This document shows positions 11,886 through 19,364 of a DNA stretch of 34,338 nucleotides, in pieces; the first letter of the stretch is position 1, and the number at the start of each line of letters is the position of its first letter. The translations under genes were made by a program, and so were the position numbers. Origin of the DNA: Acidovorax sp. (GTDB lineage: Bacteria; Pseudomonadota; Gammaproteobacteria; Burkholderiales; Burkholderiaceae_C). The DNA is taken from assembly GCA_018780365.1 (NCBI GenBank), contig JADMJR010000205.1:1-34338 (forward strand), read 5' to 3'. Below the pieces are notes generated by a model. That model did no database searches and was not told where the DNA came from. It saw nothing but the letters and a program-made list of their open reading frames with translations.

Positions 11886-12800
11886 ATGACAGACACTCCC
11901 CTCAAACTCGGTTTCATCGGCCTGGGCATCATGGGCGCGCCCATGTGTGGCCACCTCATCGCTGCGGGCCACCAGCTCTACGTGCACACCCGGGGCCGTG
12001 TGGCGCCACAGATTGCCGAGAGCAGCGCCACGCAGTGCACCACCGCGCGCGGCGTGGCCGAGCGGGCCGACATCATCTTTCTGATGCTGCCCGACACGCC
12101 CGATGTGGAGAAGGTGCTGTTCGGCGCCGATGGCGTAGCTCAAGGCTTGAAAGGTAGCGTGGGCAAGGTGGTGGTGGACATGAGCTCCATCTCGCCCGTG
12201 GCCACCAAGGACTTAGCGGCGCGCATCGAGGCCCTGGGCGCGCAGTACCTGGACGCCCCCGTCTCGGGCGGCGAGCTGGGCGCGAAGAACGCCACGCTGT
12301 CCATCATGGTCGGCGGCCCCGAGGCGGTGTTCGAGCGCGTCAAGCCCTTGTTCGAGCGCCTGGGCAAGAACATCACCCTGGTGGGCGGCAACGGCGACGG
12401 CCAGACTGCCAAGGTGGCCAACCAGATCATCGTCGCCCTGAACATCGAGGCCGTGGCCGAAGCGCTGCTCTTCGCCGCCCGCGCGGGCGCCGACCCCGCC
12501 CGTGTGCGCCAGGCGCTGCTGGGCGGTTTCGCCTCGTCCAAGATCCTGGAGGTGCATGCCGAGCGCATGATCCAACGCAGGTTTGAGCCCGGCTTTCGCA
12601 TCGGGCTGCACCAGAAGGACCTGAACCTTGCCCTGTCGAGTGCGCGGGCGCTGGGCGTGCCGCTGCCCAACACGGCGATGGCGCAGGAACTGTTCAATGC
12701 CTGCGTGGCCCATGGCGGCCAAGGCTGGGACCACTCGGCAATGGTGCGGGCGCTGGAGAAGATGGCGAATTTTGAGATTAGGCAGGGCTTACCTGCCTGA
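11886..12800 (+). CDS. glxR: Tartronate semialdehyde reductase (2-hydroxy-3-oxopropionate reductase)
   Basis: Reduces tartronate semialdehyde to D-glycerate with NAD(P)H; its product is the substrate of the kinase at 6304-7644. 304 residues; the ATG follows AAGGAG. Beta-hydroxyacid dehydrogenase family: Rossmann motif GFIGLGIMGAPM (residues 9-20), substrate loop DAPVSGGELGAK, and catalytic lysine in GDGQTAKVANQII. The C-terminal helical domain has FRIGLHQKDLNLAL. The best fit by context is GlxR/GarR rather than 3-hydroxyisobutyrate dehydrogenase. Last gene of the operon, followed by a strong hairpin at 12828. Confidence 0.94.
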   Translation: MTDTPLKLGFIGLGIMGAPMCGHLIAAGHQLYVHTRGRVAPQIAESSATQCTTARGVAERADIIFLMLPDTPDVEKVLFGADGVAQGLKGSVGKVVVDMSSISPVATKDLAARIEALGAQYLDAPVSGGELGAKNATLSIMVGGPEAVFERVKPLFERLGKNITLVGGNGDGQTAKVANQIIVALNIEAVAEALLFAARAGADPARVRQALLGGFASSKILEVHAERMIQRRFEPGFRIGLHQKDLNLALSSARALGVPLPNTAMAQELFNACVAHGGQGWDHSAMVRALEKMANFEIRQGLPA

Positions 12801-12827
12801 GCGCCTGATCGGTGCATTTGGTTCTCC

Positions 12828-12856
12828 GGGCGTGGCACATGCCCGATGCCACGCCC
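12828..12856. terminator. Hairpin between convergent glxR and the DUF2059 gene
   Basis: Perfect 10-base stem GGGCGTGGCA / TGCCACGCCC with a 9-base loop, 28 bases after the glxR stop and 23 bases beyond the convergent DUF2059 stop. No long T-run on either strand, so possibly a two-way terminator. Confidence 0.55.
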
Positions 12857-12878
12857 AACAGTTCTTTGCTATGGCGGC

Positions 12879-13391
12879 CTATTTGCCGACCACTGCTTTG
12901 ATCTCTGACATCAACTGCACTACCGAATCGTTCACGCGCTTTTCACTTTCCACCAGCATCGTTTTGGCAAAGCTTGCCATTGCTACCTGCGATGCTTGGA
13001 CGTCTTTTTTGCCTAGAGGGGATCGGTAGTGCGCCAGGATCTGCTTGAGTTCGGAATCCGAGAGGCCCTTGCCGTAGGCGCCAGCCCAGGTGGAGACCAA
13101 CTCCTTGGCGGTGAACATGGTTGCACAGCGCTCAACATAACGGCCAAAGATCTCGGCCAAGCGTGGATCTTCTTTGCCCTCCGGGACGCCCGCCTCCAGC
13201 AGGATTTTCTTGAAGGTTCTCTGGCCCATTTCGACGGCCGAGGCGCGTGACACATCAATCTGTTGCTGGAACATGTCCTGCAGCCCCTGGGCCTCGACGA
13301 TCCTGGCAATCGTTTCCTGGCGTTGGGCTTCGTTGGCCAGTGCAGGTGTGCATGCGAAAGCTGCGGCCAGGCACAGTGCGACGACTTTCAT
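12879..13391 (-). CDS. DUF2059 domain protein, secreted to the periplasm
   Basis: 170 residues from the ATG after a GGGAG site; longer readings lack one. Residues 1-19 form a typical signal peptide (positively charged start, hydrophobic core, cleavage after TPALA). The rest is helical and matches the DUF2059 pattern: TIARIVEAQGLQDMF near the start and a central helical repeat with KELVSTWAGAYGKGLSDSELKQILAHYRSPLGKK. The family function is not established. It stands alone on its strand between the glx operon and ggt, and no partner is suggested by context. Confidence 0.82.
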   Translation of the reverse strand: MKVVALCLAAAFACTPALANEAQRQETIARIVEAQGLQDMFQQQIDVSRASAVEMGQRTFKKILLEAGVPEGKEDPRLAEIFGRYVERCATMFTAKELVSTWAGAYGKGLSDSELKQILAHYRSPLGKKDVQASQVAMASFAKTMLVESEKRVNDSVVQLMSEIKAVVGK

Positions 13392-13550
13392 TTTCTCTCC
13401 CTCTGGATTGTTTTGCGGAGCCGGGATCTTGCCATCAACGCATGACGGAGACACTTCCTGTTGCGCTTGGTAACGTGGTCCGCGAAGTCGCAGCTTTGTG
13501 CGAAGTCGTTCTGCGCAGGTTGGCAAGCTCTACATGCAACTCGCGACAGC

Positions 13551-13586
13551 AAAAAAATCCCGCACACCTCTCGGTGGGCGGGATTT
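13551..13586 (-). terminator. Rho-independent terminator of ggt
   Basis: Strong hairpin with outer stem AAATCCCGC / GCGGGATTT (13555-13563 with 13578-13586) and inner CACC / GGTG around TCTC. Read on the minus strand it ends in a run of seven T, 64 bases after the ggt stop. The 258-base gap also holds AT-rich TAGCTAT-type sequence near 13626-13647. Confidence 0.85.
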
Positions 13587-13649
13587 CTGATTCAAATTGG
13601 CCGTTACCGCGCTTTCATCAAGCGGTAGTAGCTATCAATTAGGTAGCAA

Positions 13650-15434
13650 TCAATACCCCAGCGTTTTCCCATCCGGGTTGCGCGGGTCCGAGTAGCCATA
13701 CAGCGCGCCACCCCGGATCTGGATGGTCTGTGTGCGGCCCATCGAGGCCTTCACGGCGATGTTGTGGCCGCGTTGCTTGAGCAAGGCCAGGGTGTCGGGC
13801 GAGAGGCCCTTTTCCACGCGCAGCTCGTCAGGCGTCCACTGGTGGTGCACACGCGGTGCCGCTGCGGCTTCCGCAGGGTTCATGCCGAAGTCGATGGTGT
13901 TGACCACCGTCTGCAGCACCGTGGTGATGATGCGCGCGCCGCCGGGGCTGCCGGTCACCAGGGTGGGCTTGCCGTCCTTCAGCACCAGTGTGGGCGTCAT
14001 GGACGACAGGGGACGCTTCTTGGCGGCCACCGCGTTGGCGTCGCCACCGACCAGGCCGTAGGCATTGGCCACGCCGGGCTTGGCCGAGAAGTCGTCCATC
14101 TCGTTGTTGAGCAGGATGCCCGTGCCCTTGGCGACGATGCCGCTGCCGAAGTTGGTGTTCAGCGTGTAGGTCACGGCCACGGCGTTGCCGGCCTTGTCCA
14201 CCACCGAGTAGTGGGTGGTCTGGTCGCTTTCGTACGGCTGGGGCTGGCCGGGCTTGATCTCCTTGGCCGGGCGTGCGCGGTTGGCGTCGATGCCCTTGGC
14301 CAGCGATTCTGCGTAGCGCTTGGACGTCAGGCCCTTCAACGGAATCTTCACGAAGTCCGGGTCGCCCAGGTATTCGGAGCGGTCGGCGTAGGCCAACTTG
14401 CTGCTCTCGGCCATGTAGTGGATGGTCTGCGCGCTGTTGGGGCCCCATTGGGCCAGGGGCAGCGGCTCCAGCATGTTCAGGATCTGCACCAGGTGCGGGC
14501 CGCCGGAGGAGGGTGGCGGCATGGTCACGATTTCATAACCCCGGTAGGTGCCGCGTGTGGGCACACGCTCGGCCACCTTGTACTCGCGCAGGTCCTGCAG
14601 GCTGATGGCACCCGCGTGGGGCGCCATCTCGGCCGCGATCTTCTGGGCGATCTCACCTTCGTAGAACGCCTTGGCGCCCTGCTGGCCGATCAGGCGCATG
14701 GACTGGGCCAGGTCTTTCTGCACCAGCGGGTCACCCACCTTCAGGGGCTCGCCGTTCTTCCAGAAGATGGCCTGGGTGGCGGGCCACTTGCCCATGTTCT
14801 TCTTCTCTTGTTGCAGGATCTTGGCCAGCGTCTCGCTGACGGGGAAGCCCTTGTCGGCCAGCTCGATGGCGGGGGCAATCACGCGCGACAGGGGCAGGGT
14901 GCCCCAGGTCTTGAGCGCATGCTCCATGCCGGCCACGGTGCCGGGCACGCCCACGGCGTAGTGGGTGTAGAGCGATTTGCCATCCACCACATTGCCCTTG
15001 GCGTCGAGGTACATGTCGCGCGTGGCCTTCGATGGCGCCACTTCGCGGAAGTCGAGCGCCACGCTCTTGCCGGTCTTGGCGTCGTGCACCACCATGAACC
15101 CGCCGCCGCCCAGGTTGCCCGCATTGGGCAGGGCCACGGCCAGCGCAAAGCCGATGCCCACGGCCGCGTCCACCGCGTTGCCACCGGCCTTGAGGATGTC
15201 GAGGCCGATCTGCGAGGCCAGTTCCTGCTCGGTGGCGACCATGCCGTTGCGCGCCACCACGGGGTGGAACACGTCCATGCTGAAGTCGTAGGCGGCGCTG
15301 GCGGCCTGGGCGGCTGCCGTCTGTTGCACGGCGGGTGCGGGGGCCGCTGCCGTGGTGGGGGCGCTGCCGCAGGCCGTGAGGCTGGCCAGGGCCAGCGCGA
15401 GGCTGGAGGCCAACAGCGTGTGTCGGATGTTCAT
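13650..15434 (-). CDS. ggt: Gamma-glutamyltranspeptidase / glutathione hydrolase precursor
   Basis: N-terminal nucleophile hydrolase that cleaves gamma-glutamyl bonds of glutathione outside the cytoplasm. 594 residues from the ATG after GGAG; a longer reading to 15554 has no site. The N-terminus is a lipoprotein signal (hydrophobic core, then lipobox LTAC at about residues 19-22) followed by an Ala/Pro/Thr-rich linker, so it is probably membrane-anchored rather than free. Maturation occurs before T406 in DQTTHYSVVDKAGNAVA, the conserved TTHYS site. Other motifs: ARNGMVATEQELASQIGLDIL, GNLGGGGFM, PPPSSGGPHLVQIL, LSSMTPTLVLKDGKP and GSPGGARIITTVLQ. Single-gene unit with its own terminator. The 206-base gap upstream shows no clear feature. 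Alternative: a cephalosporin-acylase-like Ggt, less likely. Confidence 0.94.
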   Translation of the reverse strand: MNIRHTLLASSLALALASLTACGSAPTTAAAPAPAVQQTAAAQAASAAYDFSMDVFHPVVARNGMVATEQELASQIGLDILKAGGNAVDAAVGIGFALAVALPNAGNLGGGGFMVVHDAKTGKSVALDFREVAPSKATRDMYLDAKGNVVDGKSLYTHYAVGVPGTVAGMEHALKTWGTLPLSRVIAPAIELADKGFPVSETLAKILQQEKKNMGKWPATQAIFWKNGEPLKVGDPLVQKDLAQSMRLIGQQGAKAFYEGEIAQKIAAEMAPHAGAISLQDLREYKVAERVPTRGTYRGYEIVTMPPPSSGGPHLVQILNMLEPLPLAQWGPNSAQTIHYMAESSKLAYADRSEYLGDPDFVKIPLKGLTSKRYAESLAKGIDANRARPAKEIKPGQPQPYESDQTTHYSVVDKAGNAVAVTYTLNTNFGSGIVAKGTGILLNNEMDDFSAKPGVANAYGLVGGDANAVAAKKRPLSSMTPTLVLKDGKPTLVTGSPGGARIITTVLQTVVNTIDFGMNPAEAAAAPRVHHQWTPDELRVEKGLSPDTLALLKQRGHNIAVKASMGRTQTIQIRGGALYGYSDPRNPDGKTLGY

Positions 15435-15640
15435 GGAAGGTGCTCCTTGGTTTTTGCTTTGAGGGAAAGGGGCCCCGCAAGGGGCTGCGGCAAGTGTAGG
15501 GTGGGCCTGCGCTGAACGCGGGTGGCGGTTATGCCGATGGAGTATGCAACCCATGCATGTGTGTCATCCCCGTGCTGGGTGCAGAAGATGCGCGCACGGG
15601 GCCGTGTTCCACGGTGTCTTCACCATGGCCCGCGCCAGGT

Positions 15641-16360
15641 TCAACGCACCAGTGTTTCGCGCACCTGCGCCAGCGACAGCCGCTGGCGCCCCTGGGCATC
15701 CTGGTTGCCGTCCGACAGCCAGGCCTCGAACGCCTGCCGCAGCAGCGGCCATTCGGTATCGATGGTGGAAAACCAGGCGGTGTCGCGGCTGCGGCCCTTG
15801 TAGACCACGGCCTGGCGGAAGATGCCCTCGAACTGGAAACCCAGGCGCGCAGCGGTGCGCCGTGAAGGGGCGTTGAGGCTGTCGCATTTCCACTCGTAGC
15901 GGCGGTAGCCCAGCGTGTCGAACACATAGGCCATGAGCAGGAACTGCGCCTCCGTGGAGGCGGGTGTCTGCTGGAGCAGGGGCGAGAACATCACGTTGCC
16001 CACCTCGATCACGCCGTGGGTGGGGTCGATGCGCATCAGCGCCAGGGTGCCGACGGCCTTGCCTGTGGCCCGGTCCACCACGGCGAAGTGGCGCGGGTCG
16101 GTGCTCTGTGCGGCGCCTTGGGCGTAGCGCAGGTAGTCCCCGGGCGTGTCGAACGGGCCGGTGAACATGTAGGTCCAGGCGCGCGGGTCGGGCGCAAGCC
16201 GGTAGGCCGCATCCAGGTCGGCCGCATGGCGCTCGGCCTGCAGGGGTTCGAGCTGGCAATGGCGGCCCACCAGGGTGACGCCGGTGGGCTGGGGCCGGGG
16301 TGTCCAGTTGGGCACGGGGGCACCGATGGGCTGGGTGAAGTCGTTGGTCTGAAAGGGCAT
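15641..16360 (-). CDS. GNAT family N-acetyltransferase, RimJ/RimL type
   Basis: Acetyl-CoA-dependent transferase of unknown substrate. 239 residues from the ATG at 16360; a TTG 24 bases earlier is possible, and neither has a clear ribosome site. The N-terminal 40 residues are Pro-rich, then comes the acetyltransferase_3 fold: HFAVVDRATGKAVGTLALMRID, GVIEVGNVMFSPLLQQTPASTEA, LGYRRYEWKCDSLNAPSRRTAARLGF and FEGIFRQAVVYKGRSRDTAWFS, all typical of the RimJ/RimL-like group. It is divergent from the MocR-type regulator at 16500, with 139 bases between them; such regulators often control their divergent neighbour. Confidence 0.85.
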   Translation of the reverse strand: MPFQTNDFTQPIGAPVPNWTPRPQPTGVTLVGRHCQLEPLQAERHAADLDAAYRLAPDPRAWTYMFTGPFDTPGDYLRYAQGAAQSTDPRHFAVVDRATGKAVGTLALMRIDPTHGVIEVGNVMFSPLLQQTPASTEAQFLLMAYVFDTLGYRRYEWKCDSLNAPSRRTAARLGFQFEGIFRQAVVYKGRSRDTAWFSTIDTEWPLLRQAFEAWLSDGNQDAQGRQRLSLAQVRETLVR

Positions 16361-16435
16361 GGAAGCGTTGGGCGGGGAGGCCAAAAGTCAGTACAAGGCC
16401 TGGACTCTAGGGGTCTTGTGGACTTGTTAAAAGAT

Positions 16436-16466
16436 CCACCAGTGCAAAATCTGATGGTGCCACTGG
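16436..16466. promoter_or_regulatory. Candidate regulator site in the GNAT/MocR divide
   Basis: Two nested inverted repeats: CACCA (16437) with TGGTG (16455), and CCAGTG (16439) with CACTGG (16461). A TTGTTA at 16424-16429 lies just upstream and could be a -35 element for the plus strand. Weak evidence, position only. Confidence 0.25.
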
Positions 16467-16499
16467 GGATGGATGCCCGGCGGATTTTTTACCAAAACC

Positions 16500-17999
16500 A
16501 TGACCCTGCTGACTACTGCAATGGACCCGATTCGCGATGTCCTGCTGGACGCACCGCTGGTGCGGGACCGGGGGGGAGACTCGCTGCAGCGCCAGCTCCT
16601 GAACCGTATCCGCGATGCGATCCTGGATGGCCGTTTTCCGCCGGGCTGCCGCCTGCCGGGGTCGCGTGGCCTGGCGGTGGACCTGGGCATTTCACGCAAC
16701 AGCGTGACGGCGGTGTACGAGCAACTGGGGGCAGAGGGGTACATCGAGCTGAACCGCCGTGGCACCAAGGTGGCTGCGCTGGGCCGCAGCCGCGCCCCGA
16801 CAACGCCGGGCCGGGCTGCCCCGCTGCGCCTGGCCCTGCCCCAGCTGTCGGAACGCGGCACGCGGGTGGTCAGCCGTTTTGCCGATGCGGCGGAGACGCT
16901 GGCCTTCAAGCCGGGTGTGCCAGCGCTGGCGCGGTTCCCCTTGAGTGCGTGGAAGAGCTGTTTTGACCGCGCCTTCAAAACGGCGGGTGTGTCGGCCCTG
17001 GGCTATGGCAACCCGGCGGGCGAGGCGGCCTTGCGGGACGCCATCCTGCGGCACCTGGCGGTGGCGCGTGGCGTGCGCTGCGAGGCCGGGCAGGTGGTCA
17101 TCACCGAAGGGGCGCAAGAGGCGCTGAACCTGTGCGTGCGGCTGGTGACCAACCCGGGCGATACAGCCTGGGTGGAAGACCCGGGCTACCGGGGTGCGCA
17201 GACGGCCTTCCAGTGCGGGGACCTGCGGGTCGAGCCCGTGCGGGTAGACAGCGCGGGTCTGGTGGTGCCTGCCGATGCCTGGACGGCAGCGCCGCCCCGG
17301 CTCATCTACACCACGCCGTCGCACCAGTACCCCACGGGTGGGGTGCTGCCCGTGGCCCGCCGGCTGGCGCTGATCCGCCAGGCACAGGCCTGTGGCGCCT
17401 GGATCATCGAAGACGACTACGACAGCGAATTCCGCCACACGGGCGAATTGATCGGTGCCATGCAGGGCCTGGTGCCGCAAGCGCCCGTGATGTATGTGGG
17501 CACCTTCAGCAAGACGCTGTTTCCGGCGCTGCGCCTGGGTTTTGTGGTGCTGCCGCAGGCCCTCACGGCCGTTGCTGCGCCGCTGCTCAAGGAGACGTTG
17601 CGCGGCGGGCATCGCCACGAGCAGCTGGCGCTGGCGGAATTCATCGACAGTGGGCAGTTCAGCCGGCACCTGGGGCGCATGCGGCGCCTGTACCGCCGGC
17701 GGCAGGAGCTGTTGCGCGCAGCACTGGCGCAACACCTGGACGTGCCCCACACGGTGCTGGGCGGCGACAGTGGCATGCACCTCACGGTGCGCCTGCCGCC
17801 CGAGTACCCCGACCAGGCCATTGCCGAAGCGGCCCGCGCCTACGACATGGCACCTGCGCCGCTGTCACGCTTTGCCCTGCGCGCACAGCCCGAAGACAAC
17901 GGCCTGGTGCTGGGCTACGGCAACACGTCCGAATCGCAGTACCCGGCCCTGGTGCAGCGGCTTGCGCGGTTGGCGCGGGCGCAGCGGTTGAAGGGGTGA
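16500..17999 (+). CDS. MocR/PdxR-type regulator: GntR winged helix fused to a PLP aminotransferase-like domain
   Basis: Transcriptional regulator using pyridoxal phosphate as effector or cofactor. 499 residues from the ATG at 16500; ATGs at 16473 and 16521 (MDPIRDVLL) are also in frame and none has a strong ribosome site. Residues 20-90 hold the GntR-type HTH (LQRQLLNRIRDAILDGRFPP, then GCRLPGSRGLAVDLGISRNS). After a linker, the fold-type I aminotransferase domain shows LGYGNPAGEAALRDAI, the PLP aspartate region IIEDDYDSEFR, the tyrosine segment YTTPSHQYPTGG and the Schiff-base lysine in GTFSKTLFPALRLGF. All PLP residues look intact. It ends at an inverted-repeat element shared with the next gene. 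Target unknown; the divergent acetyltransferase is the first candidate. Confidence 0.9.
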   Translation: MTLLTTAMDPIRDVLLDAPLVRDRGGDSLQRQLLNRIRDAILDGRFPPGCRLPGSRGLAVDLGISRNSVTAVYEQLGAEGYIELNRRGTKVAALGRSRAPTTPGRAAPLRLALPQLSERGTRVVSRFADAAETLAFKPGVPALARFPLSAWKSCFDRAFKTAGVSALGYGNPAGEAALRDAILRHLAVARGVRCEAGQVVITEGAQEALNLCVRLVTNPGDTAWVEDPGYRGAQTAFQCGDLRVEPVRVDSAGLVVPADAWTAAPPRLIYTTPSHQYPTGGVLPVARRLALIRQAQACGAWIIEDDYDSEFRHTGELIGAMQGLVPQAPVMYVGTFSKTLFPALRLGFVVLPQALTAVAAPLLKETLRGGHRHEQLALAEFIDSGQFSRHLGRMRRLYRRRQELLRAALAQHLDVPHTVLGGDSGMHLTVRLPPEYPDQAIAEAARAYDMAPAPLSRFALRAQPEDNGLVLGYGNTSESQYPALVQRLARLARAQRLKG

Positions 18000-18112
18000 G
18001 AGCGGATAACAGAACCCAGCGCAGCGGTTCTGGCTAGGCGCCGTGTCGCAGGCAGTACGCGTAGTACGACAAGACGCGGCAACGACGCCAGAAGGGTCGT
18101 GTTAGCCGCTCT
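17999..18112. repeat. Compound inverted-repeat element between convergent genes
   Basis: The ends AGAGCGGATAACA (17999-18011) and TGTTAGCCGCTCT (18100-18112) are reverse complements with one mismatch. Inside are AGAACC / GGTTCT, TTCTGGC / GCCAGAA and GTAC-N5-GTAC arms. The left end overlaps the MocR stop codon and the right end overlaps the M20 gene stop codon, so it fills the whole gap. It may serve as a shared terminator or be a mobile palindromic repeat. Confidence 0.7.
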
Positions 18113-19364
18113 AAGCCAGCAGGTCGCTCAACGAGCGCGCGATCACCTTGGTGGCGCGGCGCAGGTCTTCCAGGTCCAGGCGTTCATCGGCGCGTTTGGC
18201 GTGCGATTCGAGCACGGTGCGCGGGCCCGCACCGTAGATCACGCCGGGAATGCCGCGCTCCACATACAGGCGCACGTCGGTGTACAGCGGCGTGCCCACG
18301 GCGGGCACAGGCTCGCCGATCACGGCCTGCGCGTGCTTCTGGATCGCGTCCACCAGCGGCTGGTTGCCGGCCAGCGGTGTCATCGCGTTGGCCAGCAGCA
18401 GGCGCTTGATCTCCACGCGGATACCGTCGCGCTCGCCCGCTGCCTGCTCGATGATGCGGCGGATGGCGGCTTCCACTTCCACCGGATTCTCTTCGGGGAT
18501 CATGCGGCGGTCGAGCTTGAACATCACCTTGCCGGGCACGACGTTGGTGTTGGTGCCACCCTCGATGCGGCCGACGTTCAGGTACGGGTGCTTGATGCCC
18601 GCCACGTTGGACGTGACTTTCTTGTACTCGTCGTTCTGCGCGTACAACGCGTTCAGGATGTGCACTGCGCCCTGCAGCGCATCCACGCCCGTGTGGGGCA
18701 CGGCGGCGTGGGCCATTTTTCCGTGCACGGTCACCTCCATCTGCAGGCAGCCGTTGTGGGCGGTGACCACTTCGTAGCTGAAGCCTGCGGCGATCATCAG
18801 GTCGGGCTTGGTCAACCCCTTTTGCAGCAGCCAGCCGGGGCCGAGCTCGCCGCCGAATTCCTCGTCGTAGGTGAAGTGCAGTTCCACCGCGCCCCGCGCG
18901 GGCTTGGCGACGGCTTCCAGCGCGCGCACCGCGAACGTGAAGCTCGCAAAGTCGCTCTTGCTCACGGCGGTGGCGCGGCCGTACATCTTGCCGTCCACCA
19001 CCTCGGCGCCGTAGGGGTCGTGTGTCCAGCCTTCGCCGGGGGGCACCACGTCGCCATGGGCGTTGAGGGCAATGGTCTTGCCACCGTCGCCCGGCGTGCC
19101 GTACGGGCGGCGCACGATGAGGTTGGTGATGGACTCCATGCCGTAGGCCAACACGTCGGCGGTGGGCACGGCGTGTTTTTCAGCGGTATAGCCGAACTCG
19201 GCCAGCAGCTCGGCCGTGCGTTCGGCGTGGGGCGCGTTGTTGCCGGGTGGGGTGTCGGTGGGCACACGCACCAGGGCCTGCAGAAAACGCACTTCCTCGT
19301 CGAAGTGCTGGTCGATCCAGGCGTCCAGCGCTGCGTAGTGGGGGGTGTTGTTGTTCGTCGTCAT
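18111..19364 (-). CDS. M20 family metallohydrolase (ArgE/DapE/CPG2-like), last gene of the ureide operon
   Basis: Zinc-dependent amidohydrolase or peptidase fold, cytosolic. 417 residues. Its ATG overlaps the stop of uraD-allC by 4 bases (ATGA), so translation is probably coupled. Visible metal/catalytic residues: H103 and D105 (NAHGDVVPPGEGW), E168-E169 (FTYDEEFGGELG) and H388 (LESHAKRADERL). The usual bridging aspartate of the GRGAxDxKGG motif is V134 here (GRATAVSKSDFAS), with D138 four residues later as a possible substitute. Dimerisation domain around residues 205-320 (CLQMEVTVHGKMAHAAVPHTGVDA). General annotation would be acetylornithine deacetylase / succinyl-diaminopimelate desuccinylase-like, but the operon context argues for a ureide or N-carbamoyl substrate. 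Substrate not known. Confidence 0.85.
   Translation of the reverse strand: MTTNNNTPHYAALDAWIDQHFDEEVRFLQALVRVPTDTPPGNNAPHAERTAELLAEFGYTAEKHAVPTADVLAYGMESITNLIVRRPYGTPGDGGKTIALNAHGDVVPPGEGWTHDPYGAEVVDGKMYGRATAVSKSDFASFTFAVRALEAVAKPARGAVELHFTYDEEFGGELGPGWLLQKGLTKPDLMIAAGFSYEVVTAHNGCLQMEVTVHGKMAHAAVPHTGVDALQGAVHILNALYAQNDEYKKVTSNVAGIKHPYLNVGRIEGGTNTNVVPGKVMFKLDRRMIPEENPVEVEAAIRRIIEQAAGERDGIRVEIKRLLLANAMTPLAGNQPLVDAIQKHAQAVIGEPVPAVGTPLYTDVRLYVERGIPGVIYGAGPRTVLESHAKRADERLDLEDLRRATKVIARSLSDLLA

Noticed and set aside
13650..15554. Longer N-terminus for Ggt
   Set aside because: The extra 40 residues precede a complete lipoprotein signal with its own ribosome site, so the later ATG is preferred.
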